Source: Candidatus Kinetoplastibacterium sorsogonicusi | GTDB lineage: Bacteria; Pseudomonadota; Gammaproteobacteria; Burkholderiales; Burkholderiaceae_B | Assembly: GCF_003072465.1 (NCBI RefSeq) | Contig: NZ_CP025628.1 | Coordinates: 657,001 to 721,000 of the forward strand | Direction of reading: 5' to 3' | Length of the DNA: 64,000 nucleotides | Made by a program: the position numbers and the translations under genes | Notes under the pieces: generated by a model | What the model saw: the letters and a program-made list of their open reading frames with translations, nothing else | Databases searched by the model: none | What the model was told of the DNA's origin: nothing | Part shown: one piece after another, positions 39,754 through 49,581 of the stretch | Layout of the letters: every line of letters begins with the position of its first letter | Numbering within the stretch: position 1 is the stretch's first letter

Positions 39754-40825
39754 TACTAGTAATTAAAATTGTGTTTATAATATCTTTATTAGATACACTT
39801 TTTATAATGGAACTTCCAATTTCTGGTAATAAAACAAAATTTATTTCACCATTTGTATTTTTTTTGTCAACTTTCATTGCATGTAACCATTTTTCTATAT
39901 CTATTTTTGGCGCTAATATAGGGCAATTAATATTTTTAATCATAGATCTAATACGTTCTACGTCTGATCTTTTTAAATTTAAAATATTAGATGATAATTC
40001 TGCTGCTTGTATCATTCCACAAGCTACTGCTTCACCATGCAACCATTTACCATATCCTAAAACAGATTCTATAGCATGTCCAAAAGTATGTCCAAAATTT
40101 AAAATTGCTCTTAAATTATTTTCTTTTTCATCCTTGCTTACAACAAAAGATTTTAATTCACAAGATCTTTTTATAGCATATATTAAATGATTTTGATCTA
40201 AATTTATTAAATTTTTTATATGATTTTCACACCATTCCCAAAAATTTTTATCTATAATTAATCCATATTTAATCATTTCTGCTAAACCAGCTGAAATTTC
40301 TCTTTTTGGCAAGGTATTTAAAACATCTATATCTATTTCTACAGAAATAGGTTGATAAAAAGAACCTATCATATTTTTTCCTAAAATATGATTAACAGCA
40401 GTTTTACCACCAACAGAAGAGTCTATTTGTGCCAATAAAGTTGTTGGTATTTGTATAAATCTAATTCCTCTCATATATACTGAAGCTGCAAATCCTGTAA
40501 TATCTCCAATAACTCCACCGCCAAAAGCAATTAATAAAGATTTACGGTCAAAATTATTTTTTAATAAATTATCAAATATAATATTCAATGTATGTAAATT
40601 TTTATACTCTTCACCTTCAGGCAAACATATTTCGATAATAGGTTTATGAATACTTTTTAAAGAAGATTTAATAATATCTATATACATAGAACTTATAGTA
40701 TTATTAGTAATAATAGCTATACTTGTTGTATCTATTGGGATAGATTCATTTATGTGTTTTAATCTGCCACTGCTTATATTTATGTTATAACAACTACTTT
40801 TAGTGTTTACTTTCACAATATTCAT
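39746..40825 (-). CDS. aroB: 3-dehydroquinate synthase
   Basis: The 359-residue NAD- and metal-dependent enzyme carries out the second shikimate step. Motifs: PEGEEYKN, FGGGVIGDITGFAASVYMRGI, PTTLLAQIDSSVGGKTAVNH, LAEMIKYG (metal-binding Glu), and NFGHTFGHAIE plus LHGEAVACGM with the metal-binding histidines. It overlaps the upstream aroK by 4 bases, so translation is coupled. Together they feed aromatic amino-acid synthesis. Confidence 0.96.
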   Translation of the reverse strand: MNIVKVNTKSSCYNINISSGRLKHINESIPIDTTSIAIITNNTISSMYIDIIKSSLKSIHKPIIEICLPEGEEYKNLHTLNIIFDNLLKNNFDRKSLLIAFGGGVIGDITGFAASVYMRGIRFIQIPTTLLAQIDSSVGGKTAVNHILGKNMIGSFYQPISVEIDIDVLNTLPKREISAGLAEMIKYGLIIDKNFWEWCENHIKNLINLDQNHLIYAIKRSCELKSFVVSKDEKENNLRAILNFGHTFGHAIESVLGYGKWLHGEAVACGMIQAAELSSNILNLKRSDVERIRSMIKNINCPILAPKIDIEKWLHAMKVDKKNTNGEINFVLLPEIGSSIIKSVSNKDIINTILITSTI

Positions 40826-41385
40826 TTTATCCTCTTATGTTCGTATAATAATATCAATAATGAATTGATAATATTTTCAATAGAATTTATAGATGTATCA
40901 ATTACTAAATCAGCAGTTTTTAAATATAAAGGTTCTCGCAATTTCAACATTTTTTCAATCGTAATATAAGGATCTTTAGTAGATAATAATGGCCTATTAT
41001 TATCTTTATAAGTTCTTTTAAATAATTCATTTATATTAGTTTTAAAATAAACGACAATTCCACTTTTCATTAATGATATACGATTTTTTTCTGATAAAAT
41101 TATTCCACCACCAGTAGCTATAATTGTATTTTTACAATTTAAACATTCATTTAAAACACAAGATTCTTGTTCTCTAAATCCAACCTCTCCTACAATTTCA
41201 AATATTGTAGGTATATTTAAACCAGACTTTAGTTCAATTAAATGATCTAAATCTAAAAATTTTCTATTTAAATTTTTTGCTAAATGTTTTCCTATAGTTG
41301 TTTTACCAGATCCCATCATACCAATAAGAAATATTGGATCATTATATGATAATTTTTGAATATTTTTATAATTATTACAATTCAA
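40822..41385 (-). CDS. aroK: Shikimate kinase
   Basis: The 187-residue P-loop kinase has LIGMMGSGKTTIGKHLA, DLDHLIE (shikimate-binding Asp), GFREQE, IATGGGIIL and the lid/adenine motifs NRPLL and REPLY. It phosphorylates shikimate. The aroK-aroB pair is coupled by a 4-base overlap and is divergent from mrcA. In relatives type IV pilus genes lie between mrcA and aroK; these are gone here. Confidence 0.96.
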   Translation of the reverse strand: MNCNNYKNIQKLSYNDPIFLIGMMGSGKTTIGKHLAKNLNRKFLDLDHLIELKSGLNIPTIFEIVGEVGFREQESCVLNECLNCKNTIIATGGGIILSEKNRISLMKSGIVVYFKTNINELFKRTYKDNNRPLLSTKDPYITIEKMLKLREPLYLKTADLVIDTSINSIENIINSLLILLYEHKRIK

Positions 41386-41518
41386 GATTAATTTTCCTTA
41401 TTTCCTATATTAAAATATGAACTATTCATATGTATTTAATAAGTTTCAAAATAATAAATGTAATAAAATGTTACACTTAATAAATTATTACCTATATAAG
41501 ATATCTTAAGATTACACA

Positions 41519-43903
41519 ATGCGAAATATAAATGAATATAAAAATAAAAACTTGTATGAAAAAAATAACAAAAAATTTTTTTCTTTAATACTAAAATTAT
41601 TAGTATTTTTTATAGGATTAATATTTTGTGCTATATCATTACTTAGTATTGCTATAACTATGACATGGTCAAAACTACCAAATTTAAATGCCTTAACTGA
41701 TTATAAACCAAGATTGCCGTTAAGAATTTATACTGCTGATCATATTTTATTAGGAGAATTTGGTGAAGAACGTCGTAATTTATTAAAATATAATGAAATA
41801 CCAGATATTATGAAATTAGCAGTGCTTGCAGCTGAAGATGATCGTTTTTACAGTCATAAAGGTATTGATTGGTTTGGAGTAATTAGAGCTGGTTTAGCTA
41901 ATATTAGTCATATGGCTAAAATCCAAGGAGCTAGCACAATTACTATGCAAGTTGCAAGAAATTTCTATTTGTCATCTGAAAAAACATATTCTAGGAAATT
42001 TTATGAATTTATGTTGACATTTAAAATTGAATCAGAATTAACTAAAGATCAAATTTTAGAATTGTATATGAATCAAATATATTTAGGTCACCGTTCATAC
42101 GGCTTTGCTGCAGCTGCAATTACTTATTTTGGCAAATCAATAAATGAAATTAATGTAGCTGAAGCTGCCTTATTAGCAGGGATACCAAAAGCACCATCAA
42201 TATTTAATCCTTTTTCCAATTATAAACGATCTACTAATAGACAAAAATATATTTTAGGAAGAATGTTATTATTAAATTACATAAACAAAGATGAATATAA
42301 TAATGCTCTACAAGAAAAAATTTGTTTAAAAGATAGTAAATACTATACAGATGATCAAAGTTCTTTTTATAATAAAGATTTATTACATGGAGAATATGCA
42401 GCAGAGTTAGTTAGGCAACTATTATTTAATATATATAAAAACGATTTATATTCAAGTGGCATAAATGTATATACTACTATTAAATCTAAAGATCAAATTG
42501 CTGCTTATAAAGCAGTTAGGGATGGGGTTATTTCTTATACAAAAAAATTAACATATTTAGGTGAAGAAGATTATATAGACTTACCAGTAAATATTGAATC
42601 TGATATAAAAAATTTTCAGCAACTTATTTCAAAAAAATTTCAAAATTTAGTTGAATTGGATGGTATTATCCCAGCTATTATTTTATATGTATCTGATCAA
42701 AAAATTATATTAACAAAAAATGGGAAAGATAGAATAAATATAAATGATCAATCAAATATAAGTTATATTAAAAATTGTATAATAAATAAAAGTATTAGAA
42801 GAGGATCTATAGTATATATATATAGAAATATATTAAATAATTGGGAGATTATAAATTTTCCTAAAGTACAAGCAGCTCTAGTATCTATGTCTCCTAATAA
42901 TGGTGCCATATTTTCATTAGTAGGTGGTTTCGATTTTTATTTATCTAAATTCAATCATGTCACACAAGCTTGGAGACAAGCTGGATCGAGTATTAAACCA
43001 TTTATCTATGCTGCGGCTTTAGAAAAAGGTGTAAAGCCATCAACTAGAATATCTGATCAACCATTTATTATGACTGCAGAAGAAACAGGTTCTAAAGCTT
43101 GGAATCCAAAAAATTATGGTAATAAATATGAAGATAAGGTTACAATGCGACAAAGCTTATATAAGTCTAAGAATATGGCATCTATTAGAATATTAGAATT
43201 TATAGGTCCAGAATTTGCAAAAGAATATTTAGCTAAATTCGGTTTTGATAAAAATAAACATCCTGCTCTTTTACCGTTAGCATTAGGTGCTGGTTCTGTT
43301 ACTCCATTGCAGCTAGTAAATGCATTTTCTATATTTGCAAATGGAGGGTATCTTGTTTCTCCTTATTTAATAGATAAAGTAACAGATAATGATGGTAATA
43401 TATTAATGCAATGTCAACCCATAAAAGCTGGAGATAATGATATACTTAGCATAGATAAAAGAGTAGCTTATATAATGGACGATATGTTAAAAGGAGTCGC
43501 TACTAAAGGTACAGCTCGTAAAACTAATATTGAATTAAAAAGACATGATATAGCAGGCAAGACTGGTACAACAAATAATTCATTTGATGCATGGTTTGCA
43601 GGTTATAATCAAAGCATATCAGCCACTACTTGGGTAGGATTTGATAACTTAGTTTCACTTGGAGATAAGGAAACTGGTGGTGCTATTGCTATGCCAATTT
43701 GGATTAATTATATGAAAGAAGCTTTGAAAGGAGTTCCTGAAGATCATATAAGAGAGGTACCAGAAGGAATAGAACTAGATGAAGATGGAGACTTTTTTCT
43801 ACCAGAAATACCTACAGTTAATGAAATTAATGATAAATCTACATCTAATAATGATACAGAAATTTTAAGTAGTTTTTTAGATAATTTTACAAAATTAGAA
43901 TAA
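41519..43903 (+). CDS. mrcA: Penicillin-binding protein 1A (bifunctional)
   Basis: The 794-residue class A PBP has an N-terminal membrane anchor (about residues 22-48), a GT51 glycosyltransferase domain with EDDRFYSHKGID (catalytic Glu), GASTITMQVARNF and RKFYEFMLTFKIE, an OB-like linker domain, and a transpeptidase domain with GSSIKPF, SKNMAS and KTGTTN. Both activities therefore look intact. It makes and cross-links peptidoglycan. The acidic C-terminal tail is short. It is divergent from aroK. Confidence 0.96.
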   Translation: MRNINEYKNKNLYEKNNKKFFSLILKLLVFFIGLIFCAISLLSIAITMTWSKLPNLNALTDYKPRLPLRIYTADHILLGEFGEERRNLLKYNEIPDIMKLAVLAAEDDRFYSHKGIDWFGVIRAGLANISHMAKIQGASTITMQVARNFYLSSEKTYSRKFYEFMLTFKIESELTKDQILELYMNQIYLGHRSYGFAAAAITYFGKSINEINVAEAALLAGIPKAPSIFNPFSNYKRSTNRQKYILGRMLLLNYINKDEYNNALQEKICLKDSKYYTDDQSSFYNKDLLHGEYAAELVRQLLFNIYKNDLYSSGINVYTTIKSKDQIAAYKAVRDGVISYTKKLTYLGEEDYIDLPVNIESDIKNFQQLISKKFQNLVELDGIIPAIILYVSDQKIILTKNGKDRININDQSNISYIKNCIINKSIRRGSIVYIYRNILNNWEIINFPKVQAALVSMSPNNGAIFSLVGGFDFYLSKFNHVTQAWRQAGSSIKPFIYAAALEKGVKPSTRISDQPFIMTAEETGSKAWNPKNYGNKYEDKVTMRQSLYKSKNMASIRILEFIGPEFAKEYLAKFGFDKNKHPALLPLALGAGSVTPLQLVNAFSIFANGGYLVSPYLIDKVTDNDGNILMQCQPIKAGDNDILSIDKRVAYIMDDMLKGVATKGTARKTNIELKRHDIAGKTGTTNNSFDAWFAGYNQSISATTWVGFDNLVSLGDKETGGAIAMPIWINYMKEALKGVPEDHIREVPEGIELDEDGDFFLPEIPTVNEINDKSTSNNDTEILSSFLDNFTKLE

Positions 43904-44117
43904 CTATTATTGTTATAATAATGATAATATATGGAAAGTAGATTATTTAACTATTATTTTTATGGATAATGTTATGCTGAAGAATATTTATATAATCTAT
44001 ATTTATATTATATTTTTTGCTATTTTTTAGTTATAAAAAAGATTTATTAATAAATTTATATGTATAACAAAAAATATTCAAATGTAAATCAATCATTCTA
44101 ATTTTTATCAATTAATT

Positions 44118-45419
44118 ATGACAAATATAAATCAAAAAATAACACCAGTTGGATTTCCTCATTTTCATTATATAAATGAAGACTTATATGTAGAAAATAT
44201 TCCACTAAAAATATTATCGGAAAAATTAGATACTCCATTATATGTATATTCTAGAGCATCTATTAGGGAATCTTGGAATAAATATGCGAAAGCTATAAAA
44301 GACAAAAATGTATTAATATGTTATGGTATGAAAGCTAATTCTAATATCTCTATAGTTAAAGAACTAGGTTTTTTAGGAGCAGGTTTTGATATTGTATCAG
44401 GTGGTGAATTAAAAAAAGTAATAGCTGCTGGAATTAATACAAATAAAGTAGTTTTTTCTGGTGTAGGTAAGAAATCTTGGGAAATAAAAATAGCTTTAGA
44501 ATATGGTATTAAATGTTTTAATATAGAATCAGAAAGTGAACTTAGAAAAATATCAAAAATTTCAAATATTTTGAATAAAAATGCTAATATTTCTATTAGA
44601 ATTAATCCAAATGTAGATGCTAATACTCATCCTTATATATCTACAGGTCTAAAAGAAAATAAATTTGGTATAGATATAGAAGAAAGTTTAGCATTATATA
44701 AATTAGCTAGTACATTACCTAATATTAAAATAGTTGGAATAGACTGTCATATTGGATCTCAAATCACAGAATTAGCTCCTTATATAGATACAATTAATAA
44801 GATAATCAATTTTGCCAAAAAGTTACATAAAATAAATATCAATATTGAACATATAGATTTGGGTGGTGGCTTAGGAATTAAATATCATAATAACGATAAA
44901 ATTTTTAATATAGAAGAACTTTTAGTTTTTTTTGCTGCTAAGCTCAAAGAAAATAACTTGCATAATATACAAATTATATTAGAACCTGGTCGTTCATTAG
45001 TAGGTAATTCTGGTATATTATTAAGCAAAGTAGAGTATATTAAAACTACTTTAACAAAAAATTTTGCTATTATTGATGCAGCTATGAATGATATAATGAG
45101 ACCTGCTTTGTATCAAGCGTATCATGGTATTTTACCAGTATATAATAAAAATAATAATAAACAATACTATGATATAGTAGGTCCTGTCTGTGAAAGTGCT
45201 GATTGGATTGCTAAAAATAGATTATTGTCTTCTTTGAAAGAAGGTGATTTAATTGCTATAGAGTCAGCAGGTGCATATTGTATGACTATGGCTAGCAATT
45301 ATAATTCCAGACCTAAAGCAGCAGAAATAATTGTAGATAAGGATAAATATTACATAATACGTCAACGTGAAAGTATTGAAGAAATAATTCAAAAAGAATT
45401 ACTTATCCCTATTGAATAA
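44118..45419 (+). CDS. lysA: Diaminopimelate decarboxylase
   Basis: The 433-residue PLP enzyme (fold type III) makes lysine from meso-diaminopimelate. The PLP-binding Lys is in CYGMKANSN near residue 80. Further motifs are GAGFDIVSGGEL, INPNVDANTHPYISTGLKENKFGI, HIGSQI, DLGGGLGI, EPGRSLVGN, and the second-site VCESADWIA. Together with dapF (23476) it completes the last two steps to lysine, an expected gift to a host that cannot make it. Confidence 0.96.
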   Translation: MTNINQKITPVGFPHFHYINEDLYVENIPLKILSEKLDTPLYVYSRASIRESWNKYAKAIKDKNVLICYGMKANSNISIVKELGFLGAGFDIVSGGELKKVIAAGINTNKVVFSGVGKKSWEIKIALEYGIKCFNIESESELRKISKISNILNKNANISIRINPNVDANTHPYISTGLKENKFGIDIEESLALYKLASTLPNIKIVGIDCHIGSQITELAPYIDTINKIINFAKKLHKININIEHIDLGGGLGIKYHNNDKIFNIEELLVFFAAKLKENNLHNIQIILEPGRSLVGNSGILLSKVEYIKTTLTKNFAIIDAAMNDIMRPALYQAYHGILPVYNKNNNKQYYDIVGPVCESADWIAKNRLLSSLKEGDLIAIESAGAYCMTMASNYNSRPKAAEIIVDKDKYYIIRQRESIEEIIQKELLIPIE

Positions 45420-45448
45420 ATAATATTTTTTTATGGGTTTCATTTTCA

Positions 45449-46066
45449 GTGTCATTATTAAATAATACTATATTTTTTAAATCAGAAAGTAAAATAGAAA
45501 ATTTACCAAAAGATTGTTTACCAGAAATTTGTTTTGTTGGAAGATCTAATGTTGGAAAATCAACTATTATTAATACTTTAACTAATAAGAAGAAATTAGC
45601 TTTTTCTAGTAAATTACCAGGTAGAACAAGATTAATTAATTTATTTAAAGTAAATGATTTAAAAAATTATACATTATGCTATTTAGTAGATTTACCGGGA
45701 TATGGTTATGCTTCTGTTTCAAATAATATAAAACAAAATTGGACAAATATATTAAATAGTTATATACATAGAAATTCGATACTGTGTATAGTATTAATAT
45801 TAGATATTAGGCGAGGATTAACAGATTTAGATAAATTATTAATTAATTATATTAATAATTCTAATTGTTTTAAATTAGTTTTAATAAATAAAATTGATAA
45901 ATTATCTCATGAAAAAAGAATTTCTAAAATAAAAAATATAAAACAGCAATTAATAAAACTAAATTTATTTGATACTTTAGAGTTTTCTTCCACTAAAAAA
46001 ATAGGTATAGACAATACTAATCAATATTTAGAAAAAATTATACTTAAAAAATTAAATAAAATTTGA
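45449..46066 (+). CDS. engB: Ribosome-biogenesis GTPase EngB (YsxC)
   Basis: The 205-residue GTPase has G1 FVGRSNVGKSTIINTL, the G2 Thr in LPGRTRLINLF, G3 DLPGYGYA, and G4 NKIDKL, all as in EngB, which helps large-subunit assembly. The start is a GTG at 45449: MSLLNNTIFF matches the family's N-terminus, and the ATG at 45433 is out of frame. The C-terminal part is Lys/Asn-rich. It faces rplQ across a repeat-rich terminator. Confidence 0.93.
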   Translation: MSLLNNTIFFKSESKIENLPKDCLPEICFVGRSNVGKSTIINTLTNKKKLAFSSKLPGRTRLINLFKVNDLKNYTLCYLVDLPGYGYASVSNNIKQNWTNILNSYIHRNSILCIVLILDIRRGLTDLDKLLINYINNSNCFKLVLINKIDKLSHEKRISKIKNIKQQLIKLNLFDTLEFSSTKKIGIDNTNQYLEKIILKKLNKI

Positions 46067-46074
46067 TTTTTTTA

Positions 46075-46121
46075 AGTTATATTAATTAGTTATATTAATT
46101 TTACATAAAATTAATATAACT
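46075..46121. terminator. Tandem-plus-inverted 13-base repeat terminator between engB and rplQ
   Basis: AGTTATATTAATT occurs twice in tandem (46075-46087 and 46088-46100) and once inverted (46109-46121). The perfect stem is 46088-46103 with 46106-46121 (16 bases, almost no loop). Either direct copy can pair with the inverted one, so two alternative hairpins are possible. It lies between convergent genes and probably ends both transcripts, including the long ribosomal one. Confidence 0.8.
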
Positions 46122-46136
46122 ATTGTTAATTACAAG

Positions 46137-46493
46137 TTATCTATCCACTAGCTCAATAATTGCCATTGGAGCATTATCTCCATTACGAAATCCAGCTTTT
46201 AATACTCTAGTATAACCACCACTTCTATTTAAACATCTAATACCAATAGTATTAAATAGCTTTAATACTGCTGCACGATCCCTTAATCTCGCAAAAGCTA
46301 ATCGTTTATTAGCTACTGTAGGATTTTTTGATAAAGTAATTAAAGGCTCAATTATGCGCCTCAATTCCTTAGCTTTTGGTAATGTAGTATTTATAATCTC
46401 ATGTGTTATTAATGATACAGCCATATTACGAAACATAGCAATACGATGACTACTAGTACGATTTAGTTTACGCAAACCTTTACCATGACGCAT
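46137..46493 (-). CDS. rplQ: 50S ribosomal protein L17
   Basis: The 118-residue protein starts [23 protein letters not shown] and ends with the ALIELVDR-type tail (MAIIELVDR), as in all L17. It binds near the peptide exit tunnel. It is the last gene of the leftward ribosomal block, 129 bases beyond rpoA, closing the alpha operon in standard order (rpsM-rpsK-rpsD-rpoA-rplQ). Confidence 0.98.
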   Translation of the reverse strand: MRHGKGLRKLNRTSSHRIAMFRNMAVSLITHEIINTTLPKAKELRRIIEPLITLSKNPTVANKRLAFARLRDRAAVLKLFNTIGIRCLNRSGGYTRVLKAGFRNGDNAPMAIIELVDR

Positions 46494-46622
46494 ATTATAT
46501 CCCTTTCCTTGAATCTATACTTTAATCTATTATTAAATAGATTATTGAATGTTTCGGATCTTCTATTGATAAATAAATTTATTAATTATCACGGCCCGAT
46601 ATTATATATTTTATAAAATAAT

Positions 46623-47621
46623 TTAAAAATCATCTATAATTTTAGGAGGCCAATTATCTAATTTTGTAGAAAGCGACAGACCTCTAGAAGCTAATACTTC
46701 TTTAATTTCATTTAATGATTTACGTCCTAAGTTAGGAGTTTTTAATAATTCATTATCTGTTTTTTGTATTAAGTCACCAATATAATGAATATTCTCTGTT
46801 TTAAGACAATTAGCTGATCTCACTGTTAATTCTAAATCATCAACTGGACGCAATAAAATTGGATCAATTTGTGGAGCTCCAATATGATTTTCAGATTCTA
46901 TTTTTTCATTAGTACCTTGTAGACTTGCAAAAACAGAAATTTGATCTATAAGAATTCTAGCAGCATTACGTATACAATCTTCAGGAGATATTGCTCCATT
47001 AGTTTCTACTTCCATTACTAATTTATCTAAGTCAGTACGTTGTTCAACTCTAGCACTTTCTACTTTATAGCTAACACGACGTACTGGACTAAAAGAAGCA
47101 TCTAGTAATATCTTTCCAATTCCATTTTTAGAAATATTATTATCTTCAGATAATACACGTATATTACCAGGTTTATAACCTTTACCCTTTTCTACTTTAA
47201 TTTGCATATTAAAGTCATTATTTTGAGTTATATTACAAATTAAATGATTAGGATTAATAATTTCTACATCATGAGGTAATTCTATATCACTAGCTAATAA
47301 TGGACCAATTTTATTTTTTTTAACTTGTAATATAACTTCATTTTTATTATATATTTTAAACACGATACCTTTTAAATTTAAAATGATATCTACAACATCT
47401 TCTCTAATTCCTGGGATAGTAGAATATTCATGTAAAACATTTGAAATTTGAATTTCGGTAGGTGCATAACCATCCATTGACGATAATAATATACGACGTA
47501 AAACATTACCCAACGTATGCCCATAACCACGCTCAAAAGGTTCCATAATAATTCTTGCATGATTTAAGCCAATGGGTTCTATATTTATTAAACGTGGCTT
47601 TAAAAATCCATGATTAGACAT
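46623..47621 (-). CDS. rpoA: RNA polymerase alpha subunit
   Basis: The 332-residue protein has both domains. The N-terminal assembly domain shows [21 protein letters not shown] and [23 protein letters not shown]. The C-terminal domain (from about 250) carries [22 protein letters not shown] and [16 protein letters not shown], which contacts UP elements and activators. The presence of the C-terminal domain means activator-type regulation is still possible. Gaps of about 130 bases on both sides are longer than elsewhere in the cluster and may hold leader or processing signals. Confidence 0.98.
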   Translation of the reverse strand: MSNHGFLKPRLINIEPIGLNHARIIMEPFERGYGHTLGNVLRRILLSSMDGYAPTEIQISNVLHEYSTIPGIREDVVDIILNLKGIVFKIYNKNEVILQVKKNKIGPLLASDIELPHDVEIINPNHLICNITQNNDFNMQIKVEKGKGYKPGNIRVLSEDNNISKNGIGKILLDASFSPVRRVSYKVESARVEQRTDLDKLVMEVETNGAISPEDCIRNAARILIDQISVFASLQGTNEKIESENHIGAPQIDPILLRPVDDLELTVRSANCLKTENIHYIGDLIQKTDNELLKTPNLGRKSLNEIKEVLASRGLSLSTKLDNWPPKIIDDF

Positions 47622-47753
47622 GTAAAAAATTCCTATTTAATTTCACTATATAATTTATTATTAAGATTCAATATTAAAAAATTAAATGATTTATTAATTT
47701 AATATAGCTGTAAATATTAAATATACGGCTAAAATGAATCAACTAATTTATAC

Positions 47754-48377
47754 TTAACGTGAATATAATTCTACAATCATAGATTCATTAATATCTTGTG
47801 CAACATCAGAACGATCTGGTGCAGATTTAAAAATACCTTTAAGTTTATCTATATCCAAATCAATCCATTGTGGAACACCAATACTTTTTAATAAATTAAT
47901 TGACTCTATTATTCTCGTTTGATTTTTAGATTTTTCTCTAACAGATATTATATCACCAGGTTTCACATTAATAGAGGCAATATTCACTACTTTACCATTT
48001 AATTCTATTGATTTATGGCTTACTAATTGACGAGCTTCTGCTCTAGTTGAACCAAAACCCATTCGATATACAACATTATCTAAACGTGATTCTAATAGTT
48101 TAATTAAATTTTCACCAGTATTACCTTTGATACGATCAGATTCTTCAAAGTATTTATGAAACTGTTTTTCTAAAATACCGTACATTCTTTTGAGTTTTTG
48201 TTTTTCTCGTAATTGTGTACCATAATCTGAAATTCTAGTACCTGATGTTCTACCATGTTGTCCAGGTTTTGAATCTAATTTGCATTTAGAATCAAAAGAA
48301 CGACGAGAGCTTTTAAGAAAAAGATCAGTACCTTCTCTTCTAGCTAATTTACATTTAGGTCCAATATAACGTGCCAT
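47754..48377 (-). CDS. rpsD: 30S ribosomal protein S4
   Basis: The 207-residue primary 16S-binding protein has [20 protein letters not shown], the SKPGQHG segment and an S4 domain ([30 protein letters not shown]). S4 is an assembly starter and, in gammaproteobacteria, a translational repressor of the alpha operon. It sits between rpsK and rpoA. A possible hairpin (AGCTGTA / TACGGCT, 47706-47730) lies after its stop. Confidence 0.98.
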   Translation of the reverse strand: MARYIGPKCKLARREGTDLFLKSSRRSFDSKCKLDSKPGQHGRTSGTRISDYGTQLREKQKLKRMYGILEKQFHKYFEESDRIKGNTGENLIKLLESRLDNVVYRMGFGSTRAEARQLVSHKSIELNGKVVNIASINVKPGDIISVREKSKNQTRIIESINLLKSIGVPQWIDLDIDKLKGIFKSAPDRSDVAQDINESMIVELYSR

Positions 48378-48388
48378 TTTATTATTCC

Positions 48389-48787
48389 TTATATACGACG
48401 GCGCTTAGGTGGCCTACAACCATTGTGAGGAATTGGAGTTACATCTGAAATACTAGATATTTTTATACCTAATGCATTTAGAGCTCTAATTGAAGATTCA
48501 CGTCCTGGACCTGGTCCTTTTATGCGAACATCAAGGTTTTTCATTCCAAACTCTAAAGCAATACGACCAGCAGATTCAGAAGCAACTTGAGCTGCAAATG
48601 GTGTAGATTTTCTAGATCCCTTAAATCCTGCACCACCTGATGTTGCCCATGATAATGTATTACCTTGTCTATCTGTTATAGTAATAATAGTATTATTAAA
48701 AGACGCATGTATATGCGCTATACCATCAGATACAACTTTTTTTATTTTTTTGCGGACTTTAGATCCACTTGTAGCAACTTTAACCAT
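48389..48787 (-). CDS. rpsK: 30S ribosomal protein S11
   Basis: The 132-residue protein shows [43 protein letters not shown], and the C-terminal [10 protein letters not shown]. It lies on the platform of the small subunit near the mRNA exit. The gene is 17 bases downstream of rpsM and 11 bases upstream of rpsD in the standard alpha-operon order. Confidence 0.98.
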   Translation of the reverse strand: MVKVATSGSKVRKKIKKVVSDGIAHIHASFNNTIITITDRQGNTLSWATSGGAGFKGSRKSTPFAAQVASESAGRIALEFGMKNLDVRIKGPGPGRESSIRALNALGIKISSISDVTPIPHNGCRPPKRRRI

Positions 48788-48804
48788 ATTTTTTATTCCT
48801 TAGC

Positions 48805-49170
48805 TTACTTTTTCAAAGAAGCTGCAGCACGACGAGGTCCTTTGCGAGTTCTAGCATTAGTACGTGTACGTTGACCACGAACTGGCAAACCACGTTTATG
48901 CCTGACTCCACGGTAAGTACCTAAATCAATCAACCTTTTTATTGATAACTGTACTTCTCTTCGTAAATCACCTTCTACTGTAAATAAATTTACTTGTTCA
49001 CGAATTTTTTCTAATTCTATATCAGTCAGATCTTGTATTTTTTTTGATAAAGATACACCTGCTTTATTACAAATTTGACGAGCACGTGCTCGACCTATAC
49101 CAAAAATTGATGTTAATCCTATCTCAGCATGTTGCTGTGGCGGAATATTAATGCCTGCAATACGGGCCAT
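48805..49170 (-). CDS. rpsM: 30S ribosomal protein S13
   Basis: The 121-residue head protein begins [25 protein letters not shown] and has the [25 protein letters not shown] tail that reaches the P-site tRNA and the bridge to L5. It is the first gene of the alpha operon and follows rpmJ closely. Length and motifs are normal. Confidence 0.98.
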   Translation of the reverse strand: MARIAGINIPPQQHAEIGLTSIFGIGRARARQICNKAGVSLSKKIQDLTDIELEKIREQVNLFTVEGDLRREVQLSIKRLIDLGTYRGVRHKRGLPVRGQRTRTNARTRKGPRRAAASLKK

Positions 49171-49203
49171 AATTGTTCCTTAGTTCCTTAATAAATAATC
49201 TAA

Positions 49204-49317
49204 TTAACCTTGACGTTGTTTATGTCTAGGATCTGTACAAATAATTCGTACAGTTCTATTGCGTTTAATAACTTTACAGTTTCGGCATATACGCTTAACT
49301 GATGCCATAACTTTCAT
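49204..49317 (-). CDS. rpmJ: 50S ribosomal protein L36
   Basis: This short gene encodes 37 residues, [18 protein letters not shown] followed by a basic tail ending DPRHKQRQG. The zinc ribbon residues Cys11, Cys14, Cys27 and His32 are all present, so it is the zinc-binding (C+) form. It lies between infA and rpsM, as in relatives. The ATG at 49317 gives the standard N-terminus. Confidence 0.96.
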   Translation of the reverse strand: MKVMASVKRICRNCKVIKRNRTVRIICTDPRHKQRQG

Positions 49318-49349
49318 AATTAACTCCTATTAATAGCCAAACATACTAT

Positions 49350-49568
49350 CTATTTAGCTCTAAATATAATTCGAGCCCTAGTAAGATCATAAGGTGTTAA
49401 TTCTACTGTAACCTTATCACCTGGCAAAATTCTAATATAATGCATACGCATCTTACCAGAAATATGTCCTAAAACTATATGGCCATTTTCTAATTTAACA
49501 CGAAAATTCGCATTTGGAAGATTTTCAATAATCTCTCCTTGCATTTGTATTACATCATCTTTAGACAT
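49350..49568 (-). CDS. infA: Translation initiation factor IF-1
   Basis: The 72-residue OB-fold protein has [20 protein letters not shown], the [26 protein letters not shown] core and PYDLTRARI(I)F near the end. IF-1 blocks the A site during initiation. Its place between secY and rpmJ is usual in betaproteobacteria. Start AUG has normal family N-terminus. Confidence 0.97.
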   Translation of the reverse strand: MSKDDVIQMQGEIIENLPNANFRVKLENGHIVLGHISGKMRMHYIRILPGDKVTVELTPYDLTRARIIFRAK

Positions 49569-49581
49569 TATATTACTTTCA

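Noticed and set aside
39771-40190. 139-codon open frame antisense to aroB
   Set aside because: aroB is fully supported by catalytic motifs; the reverse frame is a shadow.
47706-47730. Hairpin AGCTGTA/TACGGCT between rpsD and rpoA as an S4-binding leader
   Set aside because: Only seven pairs with one G-U and an 11-base loop; no similarity to the known alpha-operon pseudoknot was seen.
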